64,000 nucleotides of DNA from contig NZ_CP146016.1 of NCBI RefSeq assembly GCF_036967215.1, positions 2,543,337 through 2,607,336 of the forward strand. The letters run 5' to 3'. Below the pieces are notes generated by a model. It ran no database searches, was not told the DNA's origin, and was given only the letters and a program-made list of their open reading frames with translations. The DNA comes from Sulfolobus tengchongensis. GTDB taxonomy: Archaea; Thermoproteota; Thermoprotei_A; Sulfolobales; Sulfolobaceae. This document shows positions 44,372-54,400 of the stretch, one piece after another. The position numbers were made by a program, and so were the translations under genes. Each line of letters begins with the position of its first letter. Position 1 is the stretch's first letter.

Positions 44372-45027
44372 AATTAATCAAGCGTGGAGCCGAGTCTAAC
44401 ATATATGAAGGATACTTCTTAGGTATTCATGCTATATTTAAGCAAAGAATTAAAAAAAGTTATAGACATTCAGAATTGGATCGCAAGATAAATTATGAAA
44501 GAACTATACTAGAGGCTAAGATAATTTATACAGCACTTAAGAACGGTATAAATGTGCCCGCTGTGCTCTTTATTGATCCAGATAATTATCTCTTAGTTTT
44601 AGAGTACATAGAGGGCAACATTGTAAAAGATGTTCTAAGCACTTCTACCAATTCCTCTCTTATCAAAGACATAGGAAGAAGGATAGGGGAACTCACAGGA
44701 AAGTTACATAACATAGGAGTAGCGCATGGAGATCTTACAACAAATAACTTAATTTTAAACTCGTCCAACGATATTTTCATAATAGATTTCGGATTGTCAA
44801 AAAGAACTCATGATAAAGAAGATCTAGCTACTGATGTACATGTATTCTTAAGATCCTTAGAGAGCGTGCATTCTGACTTTAAGGAGATCATATATGATTC
44901 ATTTATTGAGGGTTACAGGGAAATTATGAAGGATAAGACTGATGAAATATTAGAGCTTGTAAAAGATATAAGAATGAGGGGAAGATACGTTGAGGAAAGA
45001 CGTAAAAATAGGCTTAGTAACAAGTAA
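44359..45027 (+). CDS. bud32: KEOPS kinase/ATPase Bud32
   Basis: A 222-residue minimal atypical kinase that binds Kae1 and activates t6A synthesis. It has [14 protein letters not shown] (nucleotide loop, residues 5-18), [13 protein letters not shown] (catalytic HGDLTxxN, about 120-132), [20 protein letters not shown] (DFG and activation segment) and the basic C-terminal tail [12 protein letters not shown]. The start is a TTG overlapping kae1, and the end overlaps the ITPase gene by 38 nt. Confidence 0.94.
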   Translation: MEKLKLIKRGAESNIYEGYFLGIHAIFKQRIKKSYRHSELDRKINYERTILEAKIIYTALKNGINVPAVLFIDPDNYLLVLEYIEGNIVKDVLSTSTNSSLIKDIGRRIGELTGKLHNIGVAHGDLTTNNLILNSSNDIFIIDFGLSKRTHDKEDLATDVHVFLRSLESVHSDFKEIIYDSFIEGYREIMKDKTDEILELVKDIRMRGRYVEERRKNRLSNK

Positions 45028-45571
45028 TGAAAATAAGTTTATCGAATTAAAGGAGATAGCTAGAAAGTTTAATATAGAGCTTGAACTTTTAAAGGGAGAG
45101 AAAGTCGAAATACAGAGTAATAATTTAGAGGAGATTTCTAAGACATCTGCTTATTTAGCTTATTTGACTTTTAAGCAACCACTAATTGTAGATGACAGCG
45201 GATTATTCATAGAAGCCCTAAATAACTTTCCGGGACCTTATACTAGTTACGTCAAAAATACTATTGGCCTTAAGGGTATCCTAAAATTACTTGAGGGTGT
45301 TAAAAATAGGTCAGCATATTTTGTTACAGTACTAACATTTATCGATGGAAAGACTATTAGAACCTTCGAAGGAAGGATAAAAGGAGTTATTTCTGAAGAA
45401 ATGAGGGGTAATTTTGGTTTCGGATTCGATCCAATTTTTATCCCAGAAGGAGAAAGTAGAACGTTTGCAGAAATGACCCTAGAAGAGAAAAATAAGTATT
45501 CACACAGATCTAAAGCTTTCGCAAAATTTGCAGATTTCTTGAATAGTTACTTGGAGAATATTGAGAGTTAA
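44990..45571 (+). CDS. XTP/dITP pyrophosphatase (RdgB/HAM1 family)
   Basis: A 193-residue house-cleaning NTPase that hydrolyses dITP and XTP. Family motifs are [16 protein letters not shown] (residues 9-24), [24 protein letters not shown] (65-88) and [12 protein letters not shown] (about 142-153) with SHRSKAF near the C-terminus. The TTG start lies inside bud32, with a 38-nt overlap. It is the last gene of the eS24-KEOPS run. Confidence 0.92.
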   Translation: MRKDVKIGLVTSNENKFIELKEIARKFNIELELLKGEKVEIQSNNLEEISKTSAYLAYLTFKQPLIVDDSGLFIEALNNFPGPYTSYVKNTIGLKGILKLLEGVKNRSAYFVTVLTFIDGKTIRTFEGRIKGVISEEMRGNFGFGFDPIFIPEGESRTFAEMTLEEKNKYSHRSKAFAKFADFLNSYLENIES

Positions 45572-45633
45572 AACGCATGAAGGAATTCTTCCGGATAATT
45601 TCTTATAAAATACACTTTGAATACTATGATGAT

Positions 45634-46614
45634 TCATTTATACCTTAAGGTTTCCTTAATGCTTTCGTCATTTAGATCCTCATAGAACTTCTTATAATAA
45701 TCCTCTATGAATTGTAAATCTTCATTAGCAAGCTCTGGTAAATTTTCAACCTTAATGTACTCCTCTAGTTCTTTTATGGAAGCTATATTGGGAACTACTG
45801 AGGAAACGTTTTTGTTGGATAATACAAATTTTAATGCTAGTTCAGATAGTTTAAGCCCCTTAGTAGATGCGAATTCTTTTAATTTTAAGCTCCTTCTTAC
45901 TGCTTCATTAAGCCATCTGGTATCTTTTAACGATCTATGAAGTTTAGGATCTGAAAATAATGGCCACTTGTCCTCAATAAGCACGTCAGAGGCGTGTGGC
46001 ACTCTTATTATGTGCCCTATTTTATCGTACTTTAAGAATTCATTTCCAGGTTTTTGTTCAATAATATTGTATATATATTCTAGGCTTTCATATCCCGTTT
46101 TTATCGCTTCTATACCCTCCTCTCCCCAGCCTAAAGTAGGGCCTAAGGCAACTCCGAAAGCTCTTATGACTCCATCCTTCTTCAATGACTTAAGAAAGGA
46201 TAGAATTTCTGGATTCTTAATAATATTCATCTTAGGGTTATGTAACATTAGAATATCAATATAATCCGTTTTTAACCTTTCTAGAGATTTCTTTAAGGCA
46301 AACTCGAGATAAGGTATATCAAATCTCTGTTTCATTTTACCTCCTTCCTTATGGTAAAAGTCATATCCTATTTTTGTTAGAATCACTATATTATCTCTTT
46401 TACTTCCTAAAACTTTAGCAAGAATTTCCTCACCTTTACCTTCTCCGTACGTGTCTGCAGTATCATAAAAGTTAATCCCCAGTTCGTATGCTCTCTTTAG
46501 AATTTCTTCTGCCTTATTAATATCAGCGCCCCACCAATCAGTTACTAAACTCCAAACTCCTATTCCTATTTCCGATATCTCGATATTAGTATCACCCACG
46601 TGTCTGTAGAACAT
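45634..46614 (-). CDS. Aldo/keto reductase
   Basis: A 326-residue (alpha/beta)8 NAD(P)H-dependent reductase. The catalytic tetrad is visible: Asp and Tyr in [17 protein letters not shown], Lys in [11 protein letters not shown] and His in [12 protein letters not shown]-like sequence ([11 protein letters not shown]). The cofactor region near the C-terminus has [17 protein letters not shown]. The physiological carbonyl substrate is unknown. It is convergent with the ITPase gene and divergent from a small hypothetical gene. Confidence 0.9.
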   Translation of the reverse strand: MFYRHVGDTNIEISEIGIGVWSLVTDWWGADINKAEEILKRAYELGINFYDTADTYGEGKGEEILAKVLGSKRDNIVILTKIGYDFYHKEGGKMKQRFDIPYLEFALKKSLERLKTDYIDILMLHNPKMNIIKNPEILSFLKSLKKDGVIRAFGVALGPTLGWGEEGIEAIKTGYESLEYIYNIIEQKPGNEFLKYDKIGHIIRVPHASDVLIEDKWPLFSDPKLHRSLKDTRWLNEAVRRSLKLKEFASTKGLKLSELALKFVLSNKNVSSVVPNIASIKELEEYIKVENLPELANEDLQFIEDYYKKFYEDLNDESIKETLRYK

Positions 46615-46671
46615 GTAATATCAACCATTATTATCATTGCATTTTAAATAATAAAAATAAAGGTGTAATTG

Positions 46672-47001
46672 ATGTTAGTTAAAGTAAACGAAAAACAATT
46701 CGATAAGATTATTGACAAGCTAAAGATCCTAGTCTATGATTATAATAGTAAGATAAAAGAGTATGGTGTTTATTTAAAGCCTTATCATATAGTTTATAAA
46801 AATGGGAAAAAATATATTTATATTGGGAAATATTGGTACAAACTAGAGAAAATTGGAGGTAAACTAAAATGGATCTATTTAGGTAAAAATAAACCTATAG
46901 AAGATATGCCAAATCCACCACAAATCCCAACAATGACTATAATAAAAGAAGACAACGAGTACGTAATAGATGAAGAAATTTTATATAAGCTCGAAGGATG
47001 A
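46672..47001 (+). CDS. Hypothetical protein (109 aa)
   Basis: A Tyr/Lys-rich 109-residue protein with repeated beta-like segments (KPYHIVYKNGKKYIYIGKYW, KLEKIGGKLKWIYLGKNKP) and a short acidic C-terminus. The repeated K-Y-I-Y-I-G-K pattern suggests a small beta domain that binds nucleic acid, which is inference. I do not recognise the family. The ATG at 46672 follows a GGTG Shine-Dalgarno 6 nt upstream. Its end overlaps the convergent ATPase gene by 21 nt. Confidence 0.6.
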   Translation: MLVKVNEKQFDKIIDKLKILVYDYNSKIKEYGVYLKPYHIVYKNGKKYIYIGKYWYKLEKIGGKLKWIYLGKNKPIEDMPNPPQIPTMTIIKEDNEYVIDEEILYKLEG

Positions 47002-47961
47002 CATCTTTTTAATTTCTTCTTCCTTTAGCCTTAAGTTTTTAGCATTAGCTATGGTTATTATATCTTCCGTGTCTAGTCTTATTAATTCAGCTAATGCTAA
47101 AGCTAAAGATGGATTAAAAGGAGAACTCATGAAAACTAACTCGGAGTTCTTTCTAGCATTAACCCTAGAAAGTCTATATAAGCTGGCTAATGCTTCATGA
47201 ACGTTATTTAAGGTAATCGTTTTTGAATATTGAGTTCTTCTTAAAATATCTAATGTTTCAGAATCGCTTGTTGAAGTGGAAAGATCTTTGAGTATTTCGC
47301 TTGTAATCTTGCAAACTGTATTTTCAACAGTCTTATGTTTGATAGCTAATGATATCGCATAATAGTCTTTATAGTAGCATATTATATTTTCCGCAGTGCT
47401 TTTCCAATCTCCTTTAAAACTTTCTATTATTTCCGATAATTTCTTTATAAAGTAAATATCAAGCAATGAGAGTAAGAAAGAGATATTCCTACCCTGCGAC
47501 TCTTTGATGGCATATGAAAGAGCATTCGCATATATATTTCCTTTGAGACTATTTACTAGCTCATCGAGTGATGATGGAACTTGATCAAAATATTTCTTGA
47601 AAAATCTAATTTTTTTGGTATTACCATTAGCAGTACTGTTAACTATACTAACTATTATGTTTTTTAGTTCATCTAAGGAGAGCGCGTATAAGTATAGGTC
47701 AACTATATTATAGGTTATTCTAAAAATCGAGAAATAGTTTCTGATCTTCTCAAGTAAGGTAATTGCACGACTTTTTAGAATAAATTCAAAATCTTCTATA
47801 CTTGCAGGTTGTTCCTCAATTATCCCCCTTTCTTTCAATAATGAGGCTATATTATTCCAGCTTTCACTAGTAATTAACTCATTAACTAGACCTTTCGTTA
47901 ACAATGAGACCTTTTGTGTTCTGGAAACTGAGTGAATAAAGGAAAGAATTGCATAACTCAT
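46981..47961 (-). CDS. Probable A-type ATPase subunit C (AC39/V0D-like)
   Basis: A 326-residue all-helical protein. Threefold repeated helical bundles with conserved-type segments DIYFIKKLSEIIESFKGDW and the terminal LIRLDTEDIITIANAKNLRLKEEEI match subunit C of archaeal ATP synthase, which links the central rotor to the membrane ring. Overall similarity is weak, so the call rests on layout, the C-terminal motif and the adjacent stalk-like gene. It overlaps that gene by 4 nt. The catalytic A and B subunit genes are not in this window. Confidence 0.7.
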   Translation of the reverse strand: MSYAILSFIHSVSRTQKVSLLTKGLVNELITSESWNNIASLLKERGIIEEQPASIEDFEFILKSRAITLLEKIRNYFSIFRITYNIVDLYLYALSLDELKNIIVSIVNSTANGNTKKIRFFKKYFDQVPSSLDELVNSLKGNIYANALSYAIKESQGRNISFLLSLLDIYFIKKLSEIIESFKGDWKSTAENIICYYKDYYAISLAIKHKTVENTVCKITSEILKDLSTSTSDSETLDILRRTQYSKTITLNNVHEALASLYRLSRVNARKNSELVFMSSPFNPSLALALAELIRLDTEDIITIANAKNLRLKEEEIKKMSSFELI

Positions 47962-48290
47962 TTAAACGCACCTAATAATTGCCTTATAACTTCATCTGCA
48001 GCCTTATCAAGATTCTTTTCAGCTTCTTTCCTTATTTCGTTCAATTGTTTCTCTCTCTCTGACATGTATTTATTTCGTATCTCGTCCAATTGTTTCCTTT
48101 TCTCCTCATCTAGCAACTTCTGTATTTCACTTATTGATTTCTCAGCTGCTGCTCTTAATTCAGAGACATACGAATCAGAAAGAGTGATTAACCTTTTACT
48201 ATCATCTGCTATTCCTCTTTTTATTCTCTTAATCTCTTCCTCAAACTCTATTATTGCTTTTGAGTACGCGTTGAACTTAACTTCACTCAT
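47958..48290 (-). CDS. Probable A-type ATPase peripheral stalk subunit (H/G-like)
   Basis: A 110-residue coiled-coil protein, rich in Glu, Lys and Ala with right-handed-type repeats (ADDSKRLITLSDSYVSEL, RAAAEKSISEIQKLLDEEKR, then KQLNEIRKEAEKNLDKAAD). Archaeal ATPase stalk subunit H has this size and composition and pairs with subunit E. The ATGA overlap with the subunit C-like gene supports it. A start at the second Met (48290) or the first (48293) is equally possible. Confidence 0.6.
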   Translation of the reverse strand: MSEVKFNAYSKAIIEFEEEIKRIKRGIADDSKRLITLSDSYVSELRAAAEKSISEIQKLLDEEKRKQLDEIRNKYMSEREKQLNEIRKEAEKNLDKAADEVIRQLLGAFK

Positions 48291-48314
48291 CAAATATACT
48301 CCGTAAGAAGTATC

Positions 48315-49085
48315 TTATATTGGTTTTCTTCCTCTAATAATAAAACCCGTGTGCATTATGCCCACATTTTTAGGCCTTACTGCGTTCTCTTTAACTTGAT
48401 ATTCTCTCAGCATAAGTTCTTCCACATGTATGTCTATGACTCCAGAATTCCTCATAGCGAAATATGTTTTCTCTATTTGGTTTACTGTGGGTACAAATAC
48501 AACTATTGTTGCAGACGGATTTAGCGAATCTAATATCTTAGGTATTACATTCCAAGGATCTGGCATATCTAAAAATGCCCCATCTAATTCCTTTTCCTCT
48601 ACGCCTTCTCTAACATCTTTAAGTTTAAATACTATCTTATCTTGAACTCCCAATACGTTTGCGTTAAATTTAGCTATTTTTTGCATATCTTCCCTAATAT
48701 CATATGTATAAATCTTGGCGTCACTACCTAAACTTAGAGCTAGTGAAATTGTTAAAAATCCTGATCCAGTTCCTGCTTCAAGCACTCTCTTAACTTGACT
48801 TAGTGAAATTGTAGTCAAAATGTATCCTATATCTTTGGGATAAAGAACTTGTGACGGTCTTTTAAGTCCCTTATAATATAAATCATGTATCGTAGGTTTT
48901 AACAAATATGCCTTTATACCAGTTTGTAAATCTAATGAACTCCCATACTCTAAGCCTATTATCTTATCGTGAAATATAATGCCTTTATCAGTCTCTATTC
49001 TCTTACCTTTCTCCAATTTAGTAAGATAGACCCTTTTTGGATCTAACCAAATTACTACTGGATCTCCCTCGTTTAATGGCATCAT
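48315..49085 (-). CDS. trmI: tRNA (adenine-N1)-methyltransferase TrmI
   Basis: Archaeal TrmI makes m1A at positions 57/58 of tRNA, aiding heat stability. The 256-residue protein has an N-terminal beta domain ([18 protein letters not shown]), the [15 protein letters not shown] segment, SAM motif [21 protein letters not shown] (about 102-121), [12 protein letters not shown] (motif IV) and a C-terminal [20 protein letters not shown] typical of TrmI. It lies 22 bp upstream of the ATPase-like genes on the same strand. Confidence 0.93.
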   Translation of the reverse strand: MMPLNEGDPVVIWLDPKRVYLTKLEKGKRIETDKGIIFHDKIIGLEYGSSLDLQTGIKAYLLKPTIHDLYYKGLKRPSQVLYPKDIGYILTTISLSQVKRVLEAGTGSGFLTISLALSLGSDAKIYTYDIREDMQKIAKFNANVLGVQDKIVFKLKDVREGVEEKELDGAFLDMPDPWNVIPKILDSLNPSATIVVFVPTVNQIEKTYFAMRNSGVIDIHVEELMLREYQVKENAVRPKNVGIMHTGFIIRGRKPI

Positions 49086-49156
49086 ATAATAGGAAAAGTG
49101 GTAAATTAAGTATCTTTCCCCTTACGATAAAAAAATTATTTTTATAGATTCAAAAA

Positions 49157-49212
49157 CATCAGCTTTGGTGTCTTATTTCATTATTGTCAAAAATACCAGC
49201 CCTCATCATTCA
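49157..49212 (-). ncRNA. C/D box guide sRNA candidate
   Basis: Minus strand, 5' to 3': C box ATGATGA (49209-49203), 12-nt guide GGGCTGGTATTT (49202-49191), D'-like TTGA (49190-49187), C'-like ATGAAAT (49181-49175), 12-nt guide AAGACACCAAAG (49174-49163), D box CTGA (49162-49159). Both guides are exactly 12 nt, the archaeal norm. The C box begins one nucleotide inside the stop codon of the RHH gene. C and D are perfect; C' and D' are degenerate, as is usual. Confidence 0.75.
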
Positions 49213-49362
49213 CTCTTCTGTAGTTACCCATAGTTCTTTCCGTATAAAATCACCTATTGCTGCTCTTATGACTTCACTTCTAGAACTATATCTTCCCGTA
49301 TTAACTAATTCATCTATCGCTTCTAGAAACTGTTCTGGTAGTTTTACCGTTATTATTTTCAT
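49210..49362 (-). CDS. Ribbon-helix-helix (CopG-like) regulator, 50 aa
   Basis: A 50-residue RHH protein: the strand [20 protein letters not shown], the turn [18 protein letters not shown] and a short tail. RHH dimers insert the strand into the DNA major groove. The ATG is about 28 nt after a TATA box (TTTTATAA region, 49386-49393). Its stop codon overlaps the C box of a guide RNA gene. It may regulate the adjacent TrmB-family gene or itself; this is inference. Confidence 0.85.
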   Translation of the reverse strand: MKIITVKLPEQFLEAIDELVNTGRYSSRSEVIRAAIGDFIRKELWVTTEE

Positions 49363-49405
49363 AGAAACTCAAATAGCATAGTTAATTTTATAACATTTAT
49401 AAGAG

Positions 49406-50137
49406 TTAGCCCGGCAATGTTGACCATAAATGATTAAAATATACAGTGCCAATATCAATGAGATATCTGTGATTTGAAAATAAGCCAGTCAGATTTTCGT
49501 TATTCTTAATAATTAAGAGAATCGAATCTGAGGTTATTATTCCGCTTCCAAATAAAGATTGTGCACGCTTAATCTGGGCTGATGTAATTTCCGGTATATC
49601 CAAGCTCTTATCAATAATTATCCTTGTCTCAGCCTTAAGGGAATTTGCTTTTAATATATCTACAATCTCATTCCTTATGAGTTCTCTATATGAGATTGCT
49701 ACCAAATACATTTTACTATAGTCCTTTAGTAACCTTAATGCATTATCTATTATATTGTCTCTTGGTATAACTACAATATTATATAATGTACTAGAGGAAA
49801 ATACATTAGATATTGGTTCAATAAACTGTTTTTCAAATTCATTGATTTTTTCCTGGAAAGTATTCTTAATCTTGTTCCAAACATCTCTTAATGGAATAGC
49901 CTCATAAACAGCAGGTCTTTTGTCTATTTTTATAACCCATCCTCTTCCTTCAAGTTTAGATAATATATTGTACACCTTAGTATAGGGCATACTTAATTTA
50001 TCTGAAACCTCTTTAGCGGTAGCTCTACCATATATTAGGAGATATGAATACACTTTAAGTTCTGATTTTGATATTCCAAACACTGAGGCAAATTTAGATA
50101 CTCTGCTTATGGTTTCCTCTATTAATTCAAATGACAT
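49406..50137 (-). CDS. TrmB-family transcription regulator
   Basis: A 243-residue protein with an N-terminal winged helix: KSELKVYSYLLIYGRATAKEV (split, residues 19-39), SDKLSMPYTKVYNILSKLEGRGWV and a coiled-coil segment (VWNKIKNTFQEKINEFEKQF), then a sensor domain of the PLD-like TrmB type. TrmB proteins often respond to sugars or other metabolites. It lies 43 bp upstream of the RHH gene on the same strand. It is divergent from eS25. Confidence 0.88.
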   Translation of the reverse strand: MSFELIEETISRVSKFASVFGISKSELKVYSYLLIYGRATAKEVSDKLSMPYTKVYNILSKLEGRGWVIKIDKRPAVYEAIPLRDVWNKIKNTFQEKINEFEKQFIEPISNVFSSSTLYNIVVIPRDNIIDNALRLLKDYSKMYLVAISYRELIRNEIVDILKANSLKAETRIIIDKSLDIPEITSAQIKRAQSLFGSGIITSDSILLIIKNNENLTGLFSNHRYLIDIGTVYFNHLWSTLPG

Positions 50138-50184
50138 CTATAATTTATTAGGTAGAATCAGAATTTTAAAAATAGTGACTAAGA

Positions 50185-50517
50185 TTGGGTGGAGCATCAA
50201 AGAAACCCATCTCAACTATGGAAAAAAGATTAAAGAAGGAAGCTGAAAAACAGCAGAAGGCCGAAGAAAAGAAGAAAGGGCCTTCGAAAACCGGAAAAGA
50301 AGTTATCAGTAGAGCAGTAACAGTGGATGAAGAGACTAAAAAGAGAGTGCTAGATGAAATTAAAAAGGAGAGTATCATAACTCCTTATACATTAGCTACT
50401 AAATCTGGAATAAGCATAAGCGTAGCTAAGAAAATATTGAAAGAATTAGAAAATCAAAATATAGTAAAATTGTATTCTAAAAATAGAAGATTAGAAATAT
50501 ATGTAGCTGCATCTTAA
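50185..50517 (+). CDS. rps25e: Ribosomal protein eS25
   Basis: A 110-residue small-subunit protein with a Lys-rich N-terminal extension (MEKRLKKEAEKQQKAEEKKK, residues 12-31) and a winged-helix core: SRAVTVDEETKKRVLDEIKK, TPYTLATKSGISISVAKKIL and a C-terminal wing. It starts at a TTG at 50185. It ends 5 bp before the 3' end of the convergent nitrilase-like gene. Confidence 0.93.
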   Translation: MGGASKKPISTMEKRLKKEAEKQQKAEEKKKGPSKTGKEVISRAVTVDEETKKRVLDEIKKESIITPYTLATKSGISISVAKKILKELENQNIVKLYSKNRRLEIYVAAS

Positions 50518-50522
50518 AACCA

Positions 50523-51398
50523 CTACTCTTCCTCAGTTACGGAAGTAGTTGATCTCCTTTTTGCCTCTCCTTTAATCTTTTTTACGCCCTTACATAAACC
50601 GTTTATTATCGGTTCTAAATAAGTCAATGATGCTTGTTTTGTCCCTGATGATACTAATATAGAACTCTCAACGAGAAGTATACTATCATCTTCTTCAGCT
50701 TCCTTGCTTATTAGGTTCTCTGGAGATGTTATGAAAGTAGGTGAATATCCTATTATCTCCCCCTCTTCATCTTCTATACTTTCTCCAACAACTAGATAAG
50801 GTATCCCGTTCTCTACCGTTCTTGCTATTGCAAGATGCTTTATAACTTGTTGTTCTTTTCCTAATGCTTTCATAGTTCCAATAATTATCTCTGAACCACC
50901 CATGGCCAAAAGTCTACTTATTTCAGGAGAAAATATATCATCCTCAGCTATGATGCCATATCTCTTATCTAGAACTACATTAACTGGTTCTTTTCCAGCC
51001 GATATACCTAATCTTATATCTTTTTCAGATAGTATAGTTTTCCTATATTTTCCTATAATCTCGCCTTGAGGAGATATTATAAGAGATGTGAGAAATATTT
51101 TAGGACCTGCTTGTTCTAAAATTGGTCCAACTATTACATGGACTTCCCCATCCATAGCTAAATTTATAAGAACGTCAGTATTGTTACCAGGAATTTTCTC
51201 TGCCAGATTCTTAATAAAACTCCTTAATTTCTTGTCATTATCATATATTTCAAAGATATTTCCAGATGGAAACAATGACGGTAAAATAACTAATTTTGCA
51301 CCTTTTTCCTTTGCCTGCTTTATTAATTTTTTAGCCTTCTCCAAATTATGTTTTCTTGACAGTTCTTTAAGTCTTAGATGAACTAATGCTATAAGCAT
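50523..51398 (-). CDS. Nitrilase-superfamily homolog with degenerate catalytic triad
   Basis: A 291-residue protein with the carbon-nitrogen hydrolase fold: [12 protein letters not shown] (residues 35-46), [15 protein letters not shown] with the expected Lys, and [21 protein letters not shown]. In active members the first motif has Glu (PE) and the third has the nucleophile Cys (ICYD). Here those positions read Ser and Glu, so two of three catalytic residues are lost. It is probably a non-enzymatic or altered-function protein. It lies 15 bp after the reverse gyrase gene on the same strand. Confidence 0.8.
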   Translation of the reverse strand: MLIALVHLRLKELSRKHNLEKAKKLIKQAKEKGAKLVILPSLFPSGNIFEIYDNDKKLRSFIKNLAEKIPGNNTDVLINLAMDGEVHVIVGPILEQAGPKIFLTSLIISPQGEIIGKYRKTILSEKDIRLGISAGKEPVNVVLDKRYGIIAEDDIFSPEISRLLAMGGSEIIIGTMKALGKEQQVIKHLAIARTVENGIPYLVVGESIEDEEGEIIGYSPTFITSPENLISKEAEEDDSILLVESSILVSSGTKQASLTYLEPIINGLCKGVKKIKGEAKRRSTTSVTEEE

Positions 51399-51413
51399 AA
51401 ACTTTTCACCAGC

Positions 51414-54400
51414 TTAACTAATTGTTTGTATTTCATTATATAACTCTTTTAGGACATCTAAGTAATCAACTTTACCTTCCTCAATTTCATTCATTTTAAG
51501 TAATAGTTCCACAGTCCTATTCTCATCCACTACCTGCCTATAATTGTTAATAAGATAATCTCTAACCTCTTTACCTAACTTAGTTGGCACTATTTTCTTT
51601 AAGTTTCTAGATTCTATCACATATCTCCTTTTCTTTAAAGTAGATATTATAGTTGCGTATGTACTCGGTCTTCCGATTTGTTTACGTTTCATCTCACTTA
51701 CCAACTCTCCTTCAGTATATAACTGTACCTCACTTTTGCTTAGTGTTCTAACTATCTTCGCAGGAAAAACTTGACCTTTTATATCTTCATTTAAAGGAGA
51801 GGAAATCCTAAATGGGAAATATATTGCCTCTTGTAACATTTGTTTAAATTCATCTCCTTCTTTTAGTTTATATCCGATAATTAATTCTTTTTCTTTCTCA
51901 TTTAACTCTAATTCACTGTTATCATCACTATAAGCTTTTATCTTAATTACCTGCTTCGTTATTGTTAAGGGCGGTAATTGACTCGTAATAAATCTTCTAA
52001 ATATTAAATTATAAACCCTAAAATGATTAAATGTCAGCTGTTTAGAAAGCTCTAGATCTCCTTGTTCTATCGCCGCTTTTAACATTGTCTCATCTAAAGG
52101 TTTAGTTGGTCTTATAGCCTCGTGCGCACCTCCCTCTCCCCAGGTTCTAGGTCTAAATACCCTAGATACATCAATTTGCCTTGACTTTAGATAGCTTTCA
52201 GCAATGCTTATACCTACATTCGATATTCTAGTGCTATCAGTTCTATGATATGTAATTAAACCCAGTTCGAAAAGATCTTGAGCTATTTTCATCGTTTCAG
52301 CTGACGAAATTCTTAAAAGATTCGCAGCATCCGTTAATAACGTATCCGTAGTATAAGGGGGTAAGGGACCAAAGTCCTCTTCTCTTGTTTCTATATTCTC
52401 AATTAATACATTTATATTACTTCCTTTCGAAATATTTATATCATTTCTCTTTAGTGCTAATAAATTTAACTGTAAACCGACTTTATTTTCTTGACCCGAT
52501 ACTTCTATTACGAAGTATCTTTTCTTTTTATTCTTATAATCCTCATATCTCCTAACCACCCAATCTAGCACTGGGGTCTGAACTCTACCAGCGCTTAAAT
52601 TACGATTCTCATCATCGCATCTATCAAGTTCATATTTCCTGCAATACACCTCTCTCCAAAAGTCAGTTTGTAATTTTTTAGATAATTTAAACCCTATCCA
52701 TCTATCTTCTATTCTTCTGACTATCTGAGCTTTAATCAAATTATTGCTGAATTCCCTAGGATTTTGTATCGCATTAAGTATAGCTCTTCTAGTAACTTCA
52801 TGAAACTCTGCCCTTCTTATATTACTATTAAATGGTCGTAATGCTAAGTATATATCCCAAGCAATTTTTTCTCCTTCAGTATCTGGATCAGTACCTATTA
52901 GAACTTCGTCAGCTTCTAGAGCAAGTTCCCTCAATATACTAACTATCTCAGTCTTATCCATAACTATTGGTGAACCGCAAATGGGGCATCTATTCTCCAC
53001 TAAATCCATAACTATTTGATGACCATTGCTACATCTCTTTATAGTGGAATAGATTGGGATATACTTGTTATCTTCGATCAAGACACCATAAACATTCTTA
53101 CCAATACCTTTCTCTTCTTCTTTTTTCTCTTCAGCTATTAAATCATAAATATGTCCACCACTTGCAGCAACAATTAAGATTCTATCACCAAGTACTGTCT
53201 CATATACTTTAACCTTACCATAAGATCTTGAAGAAGGCTTAGAGAAGAAATTGGAAATCGTTTTAGCCTTATTAGGAGATTCCACTATAAACAGTGTGGT
53301 TTTAACTTTAAGTGTAGATGGTTCCACATGTCCTTCCTTCTTAAATTTCCTTACGTTTTCTCTTTCTTCCGCTATTCTCATAATAATATTGTCTAAGTTT
53401 TCATGTCCTAATTCATTTGTCTCAAGATTTAATGGATTCCATCTTATCTCATCCAAAATTAGATTTAACTTCTTATCGAGTATTTCGAATAATCTAAAAT
53501 TATCTATAAATAATACCGAGAGACCAGTGGTCAAATTTGCACCATATAATCTCGAAGTTCTTCCACTAGCTTGAACATATGTCAGATAATCCGGCATTAG
53601 AATATAATCGCCTTGTACCACTACATCCCCAACTACAGATATCCTTTGTAAAAGATCATTATCCTTTAGATATTCATTAACTAATTTATACGCCTCTTTT
53701 AGCATCTCATCCTCGATCCTTCCTTCTTTTATATCTCTAGCTAACATGGCTAACGCTGACGGACTCATTCTTCTTAATTTTCTACGTATATAACCTAAGA
53801 GTTTCTTTATTTTGTCATCATTTTTGACTAGGTATATTAAACTTAGTATTCTGGTTAATGCTAATGGATGCATATTTTCGCCGATTTTGAATTTGAATTT
53901 AGGTATCCCTACGAATACTGCATACTTTACCCTCCAAGGTATGTCAATTCCCCTAACTAGAACTCCGTAATGGGTTGCCACTCCGACTAAGACATTTATT
54001 TCTCCTTTCTCAAACTTCTCTAACTTAGATATGGAGGAAGATGTTATAGCTTCTGCATTAATATTATACTCTTTTAATATTGAGGCTAATTTTTCTGCGT
54101 AAGCTATACCTTTATCAATTGGTACATAAATCAAGGTGCCATCATTAAGTCGTTTAATTAGCCTAATTAACGTGTCAAGAACACATTCTTCACCTACTTG
54201 GTTCTTACAGATTTGAGTTAAATCAACGTAAGAGTCATAAATATTCCTTAAGTAAATTAGAGAACTGCCAGGCCTAAATCCCATAAGTGTAGAAAGAGTA
54301 GGATTTCCCCTACTTATTGTCGCTGAAGAAAAAACAACTACTTTATTTTTTAATCTAGCTTCTCTAATTTCTCGTATTTTTTCGAATTTCTCTTCATCTT

